Source of the DNA: Cheiracanthium punctorium
Taxonomy: Eukaryota > Arthropoda > Arachnida > Araneae > Cheiracanthiidae
Length of the DNA stretch: 64,000 bases
Direction of reading: 5' to 3'
Assembly (NCBI GenBank): GCA_038373885.1
Contig: JAWZYV010013563.1
Span: 248,001-312,000 of the forward strand
Position 1 is the first letter of the stretch, and the number at the start of each line of letters is the position of its first letter. Below the pieces are notes generated by a model that worked only from the letters and a program-made list of their open reading frames with translations, did no database searches and was not told the DNA's origin. Below are positions 38,501-52,816 of this stretch, in pieces. The position numbers were made by a program, and so were the translations under genes.

Positions 38501-41500
38501 TTAATCTTAATATATTATAAAACAAGTCTTTCCTGTTTGACATTAGATAATAGCAGAACCACGATTTATTGAACCACGACCATTGTTTACAATGGCCAGA
38601 TTCAAATCTGCAACTTTTAAATAGTTATTTTACATTTAAATATAAAAACGCAATTAACAAAATTAATATTACAAATAACATTTGCATATTAAACTAAAAA
38701 ATTATAAATAGATATGACAGTCAGTTTTAAATAAAAATTAAAAAGAAAATTCCGAGCACGCACGCTTCACACAACATTTAATATTCACAAAAGAGCATCA
38801 AAATGACCTAAACTGTTCTATTTCACAGAAAAGATAACTAAAAGTTGGGAATGAGCACGCAATACATGGATCATCCAGAACGTCAGGGGAAAATTATTCA
38901 TTTTATTTCCATTAGTTTAATCAAATTTTAACCAGGCATTTGCTAAATATTGTACGAAAAAGGCACAAACGTCCATCAGAAAAAATAAATGCTGTAGAGA
39001 TGGGCGCATCAAGAAAATCCTCACAAAGCATAATAAAAGAAAAACATAGCGCAAAATTAATCGCCACCATTTCCTTGAAGCAGAGAGTTAAGTTAAGAGC
39101 AAGTCAGTTGAATTTTGATTCACTGCTTAGGGTTGCCGAAGATTCGACGAAGCGTACCAGGTTGTGAAAACTATCGCTCTAATAATAAAGAAATATCAAA
39201 TATTCCCGAATCTCCCAGTTTAACTAAAGTACGCTAGTTTAACTTGACATATAAATAAATGTGTACGCTTTAAAAAATTCTTACAACAACAACAAAAAAA
39301 AGAAAAAAAAAACTGATACGATTATAATTAGCTTTGCAAACTTAAAAAATCAACTACGCATAAAAACATCTAAATTTTCAATTTTAGTTTTACTTATTTG
39401 TTTTTGTTTTTTTTAACTAAGTAAGTTTCGGCAGAAAACCCTAACATAAATAAAGTGATTTTTCTAACACATTGAGATTTCTAGTAAGAAAAAAATTTCT
39501 TTGAAGACCGATTAAATCTATTGTGGAGAGAGTTTTATCACAATCACTGGTCTAACTGCAAAGGACGGAATAGAGGAGTTCCTAGGTGGGCGGGGGGTGC
39601 AAATCCCTCCAGAGATATCTAATTCCTATTCTAACAACGAAGTGCTTAATTTTCCAAAATGCTTCCGTGCCTGTGTGTATGTGCGTAAGGGGATGGTGGC
39701 GGTAAATCCTTTATTCTAGCCTCTACAGAGATACACTTACAACCACAATAGACAGAAAAAAGAGCCCTGATAAAGCTAACCTTTCTTTTCTGTATCATCA
39801 TTCACGTACATATTTCATTTATTACTATAATGTATATACATATATATCTAGATTGTAAGAAGATACAATACAAATGAGTAAAAACTTCCAAGAGATTTTT
39901 TAAATATGAAAATGTAGGACAAAATTAACTAAAGGCAAATAATTTACAACATGGAATTATTCTGTAATGATTTTTTAAAAATAAATATCAAAAGCTTGTG
40001 TGAAGGCATATTATAGTAACATTAAATCTGCCCAGACAATATAAAAGTGCCTACATTGAAAAACATCTATTTAAAAAAAAGGTTAATAAGATTTTTTTTA
40101 TGAAACAACTGTGCCACAAATGAAAAATAAATGAACGAGTTTTCTAAAAAAATATTTAGTGTAAAATGGGAGGATTTGTTTCTTTACAGAAAATAAAACA
40201 TTTCTTTTGTCTTGTTATGAAAATTTATACCGCCACAATACTTTTGTTAGCATGAATTCTAGATTTTTATTTTTAGATAACAAAAGCATTATTAAAGAAT
40301 CAATCCAAAGCAGTCGACTACATAAAAGGAAAACACGACATCTAACAATTCGTAATAATAGATTACTTAAGTCGAAATTGCAGCAAACCTGCGCTGCACA
40401 GCTATCTCATTCCAACAGCGCTAACAAATTCGTGTTTAAACGATTTATATTTAACGAAAACAGGGGTATAACGAAGACAAATCATTCTCTGCAAGAGAGA
40501 TAATTGCTGCAACCTTAAAAAGAAAAGAGAATGAAGCTCACAAAACCGGTTCACGCTTGACAATGTTTTTATTCCTTTCAGAACATTATTCTTTTCCTTG
40601 AAATTATTTATATGCATGAGTGTAGGCAAGGGCAAACATTTCAGATGAATAAAATTTTCCTTCCATTCAAGCCTGATTATGATTAATATTGTCGCTTCTG
40701 CACAAGACGCTGACTCAACTTAATGGCATTTGCGGCTGAAATTTCATTTTTTTCTTTTTCTTGCATAATCCCACGTTTCTTTTTCCTTTTTTTAAAGGGA
40801 TGGCACAAACGTATACTTGCCATCGTTGTAACGTAATTAAGATACGTTAACAGGCACAGCCGTTAAAAAATTACAGAAATTAACCATCCTTTAACTAACT
40901 GCGACAGTGATAGTGGAAAACATTCAAAATGCTGAATTAACGTCAGAAATACTAACTGCCAGTAAAATGATGAGTCAGCAGGAAGATGAATGACACGAAA
41001 TTTTTTTAAATAATTTCTAGAAAATTAATTTGAATTTAGTTAATAATTTTTTTTTAAATACCCTTCAATTTTTCTCTTTTTAAACGACTGCTGGTGCATT
41101 CATATTAAAAATGGAACTTTTCCCATTCATTGATTTTAATTGGCCAGAATTTTAATTTCCAATGACTGAAAATAAGCAACTAAATCAATAAAAATTTTCT
41201 GACAGTGAAGTAATAAAAATTTTCATATCATTTTTCTATTGCGTATTAGATTGCACCAATTTCAGTAGTACTTAATTTCAGCGGGAAGAAAGCGTTCCCT
41301 GCAGGCAACAGCAGCTTACACAAGTATTCAGTTACATGACTTGAAATCAATAACTAATAATCTGAACCTAAAATGTTAATCTCCCTCATAATTCGCATAA
41401 AAAATAATAATCAATAAATTTACAAGATAATACACATTTTGCGATCTTCCTACCCTTTCGAAATAAATACCACTCTGAAGTTATTAAATTACTAAGACTC

Positions 41501-44439
41501 AGACTATGCAATTCCAAAATCCGTTTTATAAACGTATAATTATTGCACTTTTTTTTTCAAACACTTCCTGCATTTCATCATGGCAGGAATAATCAATTAA
41601 AATAATGCATTTAAATTTAATAAAACTATCAATATGACTAAGCCACGAAAATTAAACACGATTCGAATAAAACCTCCATTTATTAACACGTAATTTGGAC
41701 ACTCGAATCCCATTCAGAAAAATCCACATACGAATTAAAGAGGCATAAAAATGAGGAAAATTTGACGGCAGGAGAGAGAGAGGAAAAAAAAAAAAAAAAC
41801 AAAAAAAAAAAAAAACCACGAACTTTCTAAACAAATGGCTACGCTCCATTTAGTTTAAAATATGACTTCTTGTTTTCTAGTAAAGTATTCCTACTCATAG
41901 AGATAGCAGTAAATAACAGAATGACCAGCGATGTGTAATGATATAGGTGATGAAGAAAACAGGAAAAGAAATATCATAAAGATATTTAATCATTTTTGAT
42001 GACGCCATTGACCAAATATTCTGATGCAATTACATTTTATACTTTGAATTACTTCATTAGCATGCATTTGATGTAAAAAAAAAAGTATATTACTATTTCA
42101 TTTCATCTACAGTAAGGAATGCGATGATGCAAAGTAGGTGATGAATTAATTATCTTTTTTAATGAATGAGCTGTCGAAAAATGTAGTCGCAATAAAAACC
42201 GAGAGAGTAATCGAAAATTTTTGATCCCCAACAGTTTTTCCGTTATTTTATTTTAACTACAACCTTCGCTAATGTATACATATTTTCTGAAGGTTTCTAA
42301 TGTGCCTTTGAAAAGTATGTGGCGCAATTTTTCGAGTTATTTTTCCAGAGTTTAAACTATTTCATCACAAGACATGCTTTATGACACGTTATCAAATTGG
42401 CGTGTTGTTCAGAGAAAATTGCTCTAAATACACTTTTTTTTTGAAGGAATGTGGAACTTTTATAAATACACATTAATGTTTAAAATGCGTTTTTAATTTT
42501 ATTTAATTATTTATTCATTCATTTATATTTTGTTGATAATCTATTTTTATATTCATAACCAATTTTAAAATTAAACACCGTATCTCAATAATATCCATTT
42601 GAATTAAAAGTTTAAAAGCAAATAAGTATAAATAGGTAAAAAAAATTTGTGGTATATAAAAAATACCCAAAATATTTTGTGTGCAGTTTGAATACAAAAA
42701 ATTACAAAATTTTCTCTTTAGCAAGGAAATTAAATTAAATACATTTACCACCCTCTCCTTTGAAGGATTCGGAGAAAAAAAAAATCTCCAAATCAAAGAC
42801 CATTCAAAATAATGTTCATATTCAAGTATTAATAAAAACTAAGAGTTGTAAAAATAAGATAAAAGTTTTGATCATGAATTTTTTTCCATGTAGATGGTGA
42901 AAATACATTGTTAGTGTTTGAACTTTTATACTGATAAGAAATCAAGTGATATTTAGATATAAAAAAGCAAAAGGAAATGCAATCTTCCTATCGCAAAAAC
43001 TCTCAACAACTCTTGAGATACGATGATACATTTACTATGTTATGGAGAGTTATCGTCTGTAAGAGAAATGAGTTAACAATAAAAGAAAAAGAATACTTAC
43101 ATGGCGAAAATTCTGCCAAACTGCACACACACAAGGATACAATTCCAATATACAATATAATTTACGGGTTTCAATTGGCTTTAATTTTGAAAACAAATAC
43201 TACGTGTAACAGCTTTAATACCTGAAGTTTTATTAAGACTGATAAGAGATTACAAAATAGCTGATTACTACATTCCCTGCATGCCATTAAGAAGAACTTT
43301 GATCACTTTTAAATGAAACTGCAATAACCTGGAAACAACGAAATCTCCGGTCATCTATTTCATATCCAGATAACAAATAGATCATACGATACATTATGAT
43401 CTTTATTTCATTTATTTTTGGTGGGTGAAGATAATAGAAATTGAAGCATTAATAATATGTAAGCATGAAAATTTATAGACTACGACTACGTGAATATTTA
43501 TGAGTTTATTTTAAATTATTTGCAGCACGAAAGGGACACGAGAAAATTACAGAAACAAATGGTTTACGTTAAAATTATATTTAAATTATATAAGAGGGGG
43601 GTATAATTAGGTGGATAATGGGTAGTCTAATTATTTAAAAAGTTACATTTAACTAACTTAGATGAAACTACTCATATTTATCCGAAAATCATACAATCCA
43701 TTAACATATTTCCTCTAGGATTGCTTGCCAGGTAGCTAGATCAGTCATCATAAGTTTTTGAATTTCTGTAGGAAGGTATTTAAAACATGAGAAAGCGTTT
43801 AAAAATATATTCATATTTACCTGTGATGAGAAACGCATGCAAATTCATATATTTTAATAGATATATTTTCAATAAGTTTGATATTTCATTAATCAAAAAA
43901 CGGAACAATTTGTTTAATTTAAAAAAACCCAAAACTCTTAAATAAAATCAATTCTCACTTGCTTTAATTAAAACTTGTGAATTTACGGTCTGTTCAATAG
44001 GAAACATTCTATGAAAATATGGCAATGCCTTTTTTTCGCGTAAGTTTTATTAATAAAAACTTATTTAAAAAGTTTTAAAGTTGCCACCTAGAACTAACTC
44101 CATTTTATAAACATCTGGAATATTTTTCTTTCAATTACGAAACGGATGCTTTAAATACCTATATTTTATCACTAGCAATTACATGGTTATTAACTGAGCC
44201 AACATACTGTTATTGATAACTGATATATCATTGATGTAATACGAAAATACACAAACTGAAAAAAGAGGGGATGACGCATTAAAAAAGTAAGAAATAAGTC
44301 ATATTTTCATGAAATCTGTTTATAAAAAAAAAAGGAAACGAACTAATCAGTTTCATCCCCCCTTTTTATGAAGAGCACGGTCATCTGTGTTTTGTATGAG
44401 ATTAAAAAGAAACAACAAATAACCATAGCCTAAAAAAAA

Positions 44440-44580
44440 GGCAAACAGGCATCTTGGCGGGAGTGAGGACAAAGCGAAAGCAGCATTTTGGCGCCCATCC
44501 AAACAGAATGCTTGATTTGATGGAAGCGGTGAATGGCTTAAAGAGTTGGAAATAACTATGGCGTAACGAGACTTAGCTTA
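44440..44580. promoter_or_regulatory. Candidate E2F-type motif pair
   Basis: TTGGCGGGAG (44454..44463) and TTTTGGCGCC (44486..44495) match the E2F consensus TTTSSCGC and lie 32 bp apart in a GC-richer island. No transcription start is recognised nearby. Confidence 0.2.
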
Positions 44581-45134
44581 TTTGGCAATTAAAAACGCCA
44601 ACTTTCTAGGTGGAGGAGGGTTTAAGTATATTAATTCTAATACGCTCTCGGAACTAAAGAGCTTTTTGAACGAACAAAAGATTATAATAATTGATTTATT
44701 GTTTTTAAGATAAAAATATTAAATTGGCTATTGAATTTTCACAGCATTGGATATCTATGTTTATTTTAAATAAGCTATGTTCGCTGTAAATTTATGAATA
44801 ATAAATGATTTAGATAAAATATTTTTAATTCGCATATAATTTTACAATTAATTTATTTCAAGGCAATGCTTAACGTGAACATAAGGGGGTATACCACATC
44901 TAATGAATCAAAATTAGATTATTAATAATCTACTGCACCATCATCAGACTTTTTAATCTGATTTCAACCTACATATTTTATAATACTTCATAATTATTGG
45001 TAACTTGTTCGCTTATAAATGCCTTAGAAATTCATTTAGTCAGATTAAAAATATTTTGTTTCAAGTTATTACATATAATTAATTAAAACTGGTTAAATAA
45101 TAATAGTAATAATAATGTACAATTTCATAGAACG

Positions 45135-45182
45135 TATATTTTGGGACCTCCTCGCATTTTTTTACTGGCTACGTGTCTGAGA
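45135..45182. mobile_element. Possible terminal fragment of a hAT-like element
   Basis: Read on the minus strand, the segment begins CAGACACGTAGCCAG and continues into a T/A run and GAGGAGGTCCC. This resembles the CAGGGACGTAGC and CAGGGGCGTAGCC termini found elsewhere in the window. No partner end or target duplication was found. Confidence 0.25.
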
Positions 45183-48100
45183 ATATAAAAAAAGAATTCT
45201 TTACAAAGTACAAGTACAGATCTCATAAGGGAGACGTTTATTGAGGAACTAATACTTCAAAACTGGCAATAAGTAGACAATATTTAGTCTTAGCGAATAT
45301 TCTAATACTTAAATAGTAGGACGCATGAAAGTTGCTTTTCAGCATTTAAGAAGTAATAGTTAATAATTTTTTATTAATTACATTTGCATATACCTCCAAA
45401 TAATTAAACAGTCCTTAATATTCAAATATAACGTTTATTTATTTTCTCTTATATTCAAAATACATAGTTACAAATTCTTGTAAGAGCAATTCGTTTTATT
45501 AGAGCAATCGTTGCAAATATTCATCACTTATTAAACTGAATTCTTTTCAGAGCAGAAAAATAAATAAATTAATAAATATATTTCAGACAAGCGATTTAAA
45601 TTTTAGAGCATTTCTAATTCTAAAACAATTGATTTATATATAATAATAATAAAACAGCAATGTAACTTTTAAACTCGTATATGTATATTAATATAATTGT
45701 TAAATGAGTATAATCTCCAGCAAAAAACAGCCGCATGGACATTGTACATTAATCAGATATTGATATAATTAAAAAAAAATTTCTTTGATGGTGAGTCTGG
45801 TCAAAAATGCATAAAAAGTAAAAAATATTTTTAAATCTCCCTACATCTGTTCGTCTTTTTTAAATAAGTAAACCTTTCTTTGTCCTCTTCAAACATTTAA
45901 TTTCATTATTTTGAAATATTTGGATGAATGAAATAAATTATTAACAAAGGCATAATTTCACCTCTTGATTATATAATCAATTCCCCATTCAAACTGTTAT
46001 TACGCCAAGCCGAATAAGCTACTGAATGTGGCAACCTAACTGCGCCATATCCAATACCACTAGTAGCGTAATATATTTACGGAGAGGAAAGCAAAGTAGG
46101 GGGAGGGAAACGAAGAAAAGTAGAGTAACCCTTGGTTTGCAATGCAGCTGCTGATGCAGAGGGAAATAGAATCATATAAAGATAAGATTACTTTATTTTG
46201 GATAAAAATGAAAGCTGCGTGTTAAAGAGAAAATATACCCGTACGGTCTTAGTGTCAACAAAGAATAGATATGCTTTCGATATTAGTCTTTATATATTCA
46301 TGTGAAAATGTAATCGGTATTTTGGTATATATTACAGGAAAAATACAAAGAATTAAAGCTATAAATGCGAACAAGGTACAGTTTTGACACAAAATGCTTT
46401 AAAAGAAAAACTAATACGGAACACTGTATATTTTGGGGGGAATTTTCTTAGGGATTTAGAAAAACTGAAGTAAATAAAATGAAACCATAAAGTACTGTTA
46501 TGTATTTGTATAAAATATGATTTTACAACAGTCTTAATTTATAAATCAGTAAAATGATGTTATAAAAATTTATTTCTGCAGGCGTCAACGTTCCTGGATT
46601 TTAATATCAGAAAATAAACATATTTATTTGAAATAAACTTACCAATAATACGATTGTTCGGAAAACGAAAAATCTTTTGAAGAATGAAGGCACTCTAGAT
46701 TATTCTTTCAACTAGAAATTCTCAAAGAAAAAAAGCGCAAAAATGAAATTAAAATAGCATGTATTATTATTATTATTATTAATAATGAAATATTTTATCA
46801 TTACAATACAGTGGTAGGTGAACTGGGAGCCTAAGTTAAAATACGCAACTATCAACTTTTTTTTCTGATCTTTTAATTAAAAGCGAATTAGTCGTACTTG
46901 TAAAAGTGAAAAATTCGAATATTATCCAATACATAGCATTTGCAATTACCAACAGGGAGTCCTAAATGCTCCATCAGTCTTTAATAAATTCCATTTATAA
47001 CATGGCAATACGTTATCAGATATCCCCTACTTAACTCGTCTTTGGTGGAAAGAAAAGAAATTGCCTGAAGGGGAGGGTGCGAAACGGTGAAAGGGAGGGA
47101 TAGTCATCATTCGTCTTGAGTAGCAACCAAAACGGAAAGGGGAGGGGGGGGTGTTTTCCACTTTTTTATTATGTTAGCGGAACGAACGAAGCAGAATGCA
47201 GAAAAGCATCTTGAATATGAGGGAAAATGGGCGACTGCACGGCAATTTAGCGTTGCACTTGTAAGGAGCAAAACAAAGCAATGAGCGCAAAGTGATATTA
47301 GTGAAATAATTACAGATTTTGTAAAAATATTTACGCTGCATGCTGAAAAAACATGCATACGACAGTATTTTTAGCGGAATAAAAATATATATGAAAATGT
47401 CAGTATTCAATTTGAAATATTAAGATATAGCATATAATGCACTTTTCGCGTAAGAGTGGTATGGTATAGTCGTTATTATTCGATATTTATGGAACAGAGT
47501 AAGGACTTTTTATTGAGTATCTGAGTTGTAAATTCAGTATGCATCTAGATTATGGTTAGTTCTAGTTAATTTTAGGTACTAGTTAATTTTATGAATATCT
47601 TTTTAACCCGTAAATGCCTAATGTATTATATAATAAAAATATTAGAATGTTATAATCTGCATGGTATTGGGGGGAGAATAAATAACTTCATTGGCAACCA
47701 AAAATAAAGAGAAATTCCAATTTAGAATATTACAAAACATGCATTTCCGATAACTCAACCACTGCACTGATATCACTAGAGTATTTATCTAATGGCAACG
47801 ATATGAGATAAACAAAAACAGGAAAAAATAAATAAAGGTATTTTATCAGCAGTAATTTACTTGCGAAAGGCCAACTTTTATAAATAAGAAAATCGGATTT
47901 ACAAATTTTCCCAAATACATAGTTTTTGATGATTCAAATCATTTCTAATTTTAAGATGAAATACAACTAATTGCAATAATAGCTGTTCTTTTAAAAGACA
48001 TAAGATAAATCTTTCGAAGTGAAGATAAAATGAAAATTCGCTCGCTATCTTGCTTATCACATTTTTAAACTCTTGTTTTCTCTTTTAAACCTTTTATCTA

Positions 48101-48314
48101 TGCAACTTTACGTTCGTTAAACATTTAAGTTCAAGATACTGCTTTCTAATAGTGCTGCCAATGTTATTTTTCATGAACTATTTTAAAATACGATGTGAAC
48201 AATTAGAAAATTTTCCTGGCGTTAATATCGCACAAAAATAGTGTATAAGGCGAATTTTTAAATTGAAATAAATAAATAAATAAGTTATCCCAAAAATTTT
48301 ACGCTTGCGACACG

Positions 48315-48493
48315 CAGAGCCTGATTATGACACAACAGGGGCCCTGGGCGTTGATGAATTTGGGGGGCCTCACCTATGAAATTTGTTTTATTTTTCAAAA
48401 AATTTTGATATAAAAAAGAGTATTTCAGAACAACATTTGAAATTGGGGGCACCGGGCAAAGTCTCGATTTGCCCATGTGATAATAAGGCCCTG
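48315..48493 (+). mobile_element. Non-autonomous hAT-like element, CAGRGCCT family
   Basis: The 179-bp segment starts CAGAGCCTGATTATGACAC and ends in a sequence whose reverse complement is CAGGGCCTTATTATCACAT, about 15 of 19 positions inverted-repeated. Flanking octamers GCGACACG (48307) and ACGACAAG (48494) agree at 6 of 8 positions, consistent with an aged hAT target duplication. The interior contains GGGGCCCTGGGC and GGGGGCACCGGGC, very GC-rich against its setting. The internal open frames on both strands are artefacts of the repeat. Confidence 0.6.
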
Positions 48494-49666
48494 ACGACAA
48501 GTACTTCCAATGAAATTCATTTAGTCAAGTTTGTAATAAGGCAACCCGACGATTTTTTGAGGGGGTGGGAGGGGTCGCCAGTATATATAAATTCCTTATT
48601 ATACAGTGATTAAACGAAATATATAATTTCTTTATTCAACAGTCTTCATAAATAATCAGATCATGATCATGAAGACAAAATAATAATAATAATAATTCTG
48701 TGCAAAGCGGAAATACTTTCTGATCACCGGTCTTCTCCTAAGTTTTAAAATTATTACTCACTTACACCCATTTATAGGTGGGTTTCATAGATAGGTGGAA
48801 GAGATACCATTAAACATGTGTTTCACTGTACAAATATAGCAGTTTTTAATTTTATTTTTAAAGGATGACGCGAAATTGCAATTTTATATTTAAGATTTTA
48901 AAACAGGTAAAAACTGGATCGGCACTGCTTGTGTGGTGGCACGTTTCAAAGGATTTCGGTTCGTTCAATACTGTCATCTCTATAATAAATCTTCATCTTT
49001 TACAACTATACCATTTAGCATATGGGAGCCAGAAAGAGAGGTTGAAATTGACCACCCAAGTGGAAATGACTGCAGGCGTCAATTCGGACGGTGCAGACTC
49101 AACTGAATTATAATACTGTTCTCTACGGAGGGAAAGGGGGGAAAAATTAAGCATTTGATAAAAGTGGATAATTTCAATCTAAAATTATTAAGCAGCATCA
49201 GAGAAAAGATCACGTGATTCTACACTTTCCCAAAAGAGTAAAAGATTAGGCCGGGGAATAAGAGGTGGGAGGGGAGGGGGACGATAAACCGAACCAGTGA
49301 GCAAGGTGCTTACGGCTGTTTCTCTGCTTTTCTCCCCACGGGGTAGAATAGAAAGAATAGTATCTGCAGCAGATTTGTCCCCGCCCCTCTCAAAAACATA
49401 CAAACAAGGAATGACATTTTTAACACATGCACACACATGGTATGACTAGGATGAGTTAGTAGTAAAATAAGCTCTTTTGATAAAAGCTTGACTAACATAG
49501 AAAACTGCCATTAAAAAATAAATAAAGAATCATGGGAATTAAGAATGTAAAGTAGGCATTCTACATTGAGCTTAATAATCGTTAATATTTAATACTTTTT
49601 AAAGTATCATCTAGCGTAAATTAAAAATGATTAAAAAGTTTGCAGCTTTTTCTTCAGAATATACAT

Positions 49667-49670
<4 letters not shown>

Positions 49671-49706
<36 letters not shown>

Positions 49707-49738
49707 AACATATATATATATATATATGTTTATATTAT
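49671..49738. repeat. (TA)n tract followed by a 40-bp perfect palindrome
   Basis: Thirty bases of alternating AT (49671..49700) run into a perfect palindrome at 49699..49738 whose centre is another (AT) tract flanked by ATAAAC and GTTTAT. It can form a cruciform and may be unstable in cloning or assembly. Confidence 0.9.
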
Positions 49739-52607
49739 CAGTGCATTAGCTAAGACGTACGCTCGTTTCCTTTCAATTATCAAACGATTTTTAAGAAATG
49801 GCCTTCAGAATCCATGAATGACAGACAAACAAAGAAGCATATGTAAAAAAATAATGACGCCAACCGTTATTTTTGATAAGGTCATTTTTTGTGAAGGAAT
49901 ATAACAAACAAATGATCCAACATACATTAATACACTAGCGGATATTAAAACTTAATAATATCGGTCATGTATGTTTCATACAAAATGTATGCACAAATGA
50001 GTTATCGTCAATATTAATGTATTAGGGGAGCGCGGAAAAAAAACTACTGTGTAAAATTCATGCATAGATTATTATAAAACACAACAAAATTTTCATTAGA
50101 TGCAATCAAAGAAGTTTAAGGATTGTTTAATGGTATGATATAATAACTTAGTTTAAAATTATGATAAAGCATTTCTAAAAATAAAAACATATCAAGTTTA
50201 TTATAAACGTAAAGGATTTATAAAATCTATTTTTAAAGGAAACTTTAAGATTCATACATAAATAAATACTTTAAAACCTAGTGGTAATATAAACGCTTTG
50301 AAAAGTATTCATCCCACAATTTAAAATAAATGCATTCCATATCAGTAATGCAACGGCTCAAAAAGAAAAAAAAAGAAGAGGGGCACAAAGAAAAAAAAAA
50401 TCAGATTGCGCATTTTTTCTTTTATTGAAAAAGAAAAAAAATAAATGACTAAAAATTTTGAGATGGGGAATTGTAAGTGGTTGACCCATACAAAGCTGAA
50501 GCTCGATTCGAAGTGGGGTTACCGAGTTACATAGCAGGTTTCCATGATTTCCTTTTCATCCTTTACTGTTTTTCTATCATCAATGCTAGTTTTTCCCCGG
50601 GATGGAACGTACCGTTTAGCAAACTTTTTCAGCGTGCGAAAATTCACAAGTAGTAATTGTATTATTTTCTTAAATAAAAATTTTTAATGTTCGATTACCA
50701 ATAATAGTAAATAGAGTATACTAAAAAATATATTTTGTAATTTTTATCCAATAACTTTTTCATTGTACATACTGACAATTATATATTGCAACATTTTACT
50801 GACATCATTGATCACTAATGCATGATGTATTTATAAATTAATTAATTACATAACCTGAGTAATAGCCTCAGATATACGCAAACGTTTCGATGCACATTTG
50901 TAAATGAAGCATTAATCAAATTTAAACTAACATTAGTAAAACAGAAAAAGCATAATCAAATCATTAGTGAAAGTTAAGATAAAAAACAATTTTACATTTT
51001 CAAGCTTATTTGATTACCCTACGGCAAACTAATTACTATGCGGTTATTAGAAATTTAGATAAAACGATGTTTTCTTCACCTTTTTATTTTTCTTAACGGT
51101 AACTTAACTACTAATACTTTACAACAATAGATAGATTAAAAAAATAAATAAATAAAACCTCAAAAGTTAAGATAAAACTTCTTAAGAAAAAAGTTTTAGA
51201 CGATTAATTCCTAAAATAAACTAATAAAAGTTAAAATATTTATAGATTTCAAATAATTATTAATGTTCGCCAAATCAAATTAAATTAATTTTTTAAACTG
51301 TAGAATAAAAAGTATTTTAAAAATTGAAGTTTAAATAAAAAGAATCTTCTACATCTATGACACTTTGACTGTAACGAGGATGATCTATCCAATAAACTAA
51401 ACAAAATAACGATGCAGGACAATTAAATTGCCCTGCATGAAAAGTCAATGGAAAGAGCCACGAACTCCGTAAATATCTTGTGGCAACCCTTTAAACTTAA
51501 AAAGACAACAAGAAGGAAACTACTCAACACGGCCGTAACAGCGTATTACAATGCTATGATACACAATCGCTCAATAATGCAGAGCAGAATAATCAATATT
51601 GCAGCGAATATAAATATACGCCGGGCGAAATTTCTAATATATTGCTCGAATCCACCTGAATCAGCGATATTGATTTTTTGATACTGTCCTACCTCTTGAA
51701 AAGCGCCATGATGAAGGAAATGTTGCGAAATGTATTTTTATCTCCTTGAAGGAGCGCTGAGCAGCATATGCTGAATAACATAACATACTCATGTCTGAGT
51801 TATTTCTACGAGGGGGAACTCGTTCGTAGCATCATTCTTTTTAACAATGACAAGATAAAAAAGAAATGCTTAACAAAATGTTAAAATATCTCTTGCGCTC
51901 CAGCTGCACACGGTGAAAACCTAAACAAAATAATTGAGCGACAATACAAATTATGCGTTATCGGGATTGCAATTCATGAATTCTCTTTTTTATGTTTTCC
52001 GCAGAGCACAATTATTGCTTTCTATTGATAAAAATTGAGTTATTCTTACGGTATTTTACTAACATATAATAATTCCTTTATGCGCAGTTTTTCCGGCTGT
52101 AAAGAAATAAAATTCTGTTTATTTTTCAGTAGCAACGATGCACTTCCTACTTCAATACAAAGAAACTTAATTTTCTTATTGTTTCTAATAAAGAAAATTT
52201 ATTTTGCACAAAAAAAAAAAAAAAATTAATAGTAAAAAAATATCCTTTTACTTTTTTGATATTTTTTAAAGTTATCAATTGTTACTAAAATTAATATCAT
52301 ATTTAAATCATTATTACTGACACTTGACGGGGAAAGGACATTACACTGAAAATAGTTGCGATTTAAGGGTTAAATAAAAATTGATGCAAAAATAGGGAGA
52401 AAAAAAAAGTTTTACTTAAAAATTTTACAAAAAAGTGCACATTAACTTGTTTTTCAGTTAAAATACCAAAATTAAAACATAAATATATAGTAAATCCTTT
52501 TATAAAATAATTTAGACAAATTAAAACACAAAGTATTTATGGTAAATTAAAGAACATTTTAAACTCAAAAGTAAATAAGTGTCTTTGATTTTATGAAATT
52601 TAAAATG

Positions 52608-52816
52608 TTTTAAATAAATTAAATTTATATGAATCAGTAACTCAAATTCCACAAACAATAATAATTAATTAAATTTACCTATAATACATAAATTTTAAAT
52701 ATTTATTTTACAATAGCAAATTTGTTTTAAATAGATTAAATTTATATGAAATCAGTAACTCAAATATTGCGAACAATGATAATTAATTAAATTTTTCTAT
52801 AATAAATTTTAGAAAT
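52608..52816. repeat. Diverged 116-bp tandem duplication
   Basis: GTTTTAAATARATTAAATTT opens copies at about 52608 and 52724. Both continue with ATATGAA(A)TCAGTAACTCAAAT, an AACAATRATAATTAATTAAA block and CTATAAT, with scattered substitutions and small indels. It is an old local duplication in the presumed intron. Confidence 0.75.

Larger units (their letters stand above)
32342..48306. other. No gene recognised
   Basis: A long A+T-rich stretch. It contains the 17-bp hairpin at 32564, G10 at 34169..34178, poly-T at 35498, the E2F-like pair near 44454 and a possible hAT end at 45135. Open frames at 37987..38331 (plus) and 38940..39167 (plus) are the longest but show no known motif. Very low coding potential by eye. 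Confidence 0.5.

Noticed and set aside
38940..39167. 75-codon basic plus-strand frame
   Set aside because: Lys/Arg/Ser-rich composition expected from A-rich DNA; no recognised domain.
47107..47410. Two overlapping Cys-containing minus-strand frames
   Set aside because: They overlap out of phase, contain no known domain and include a proline run from a poly-G tract.
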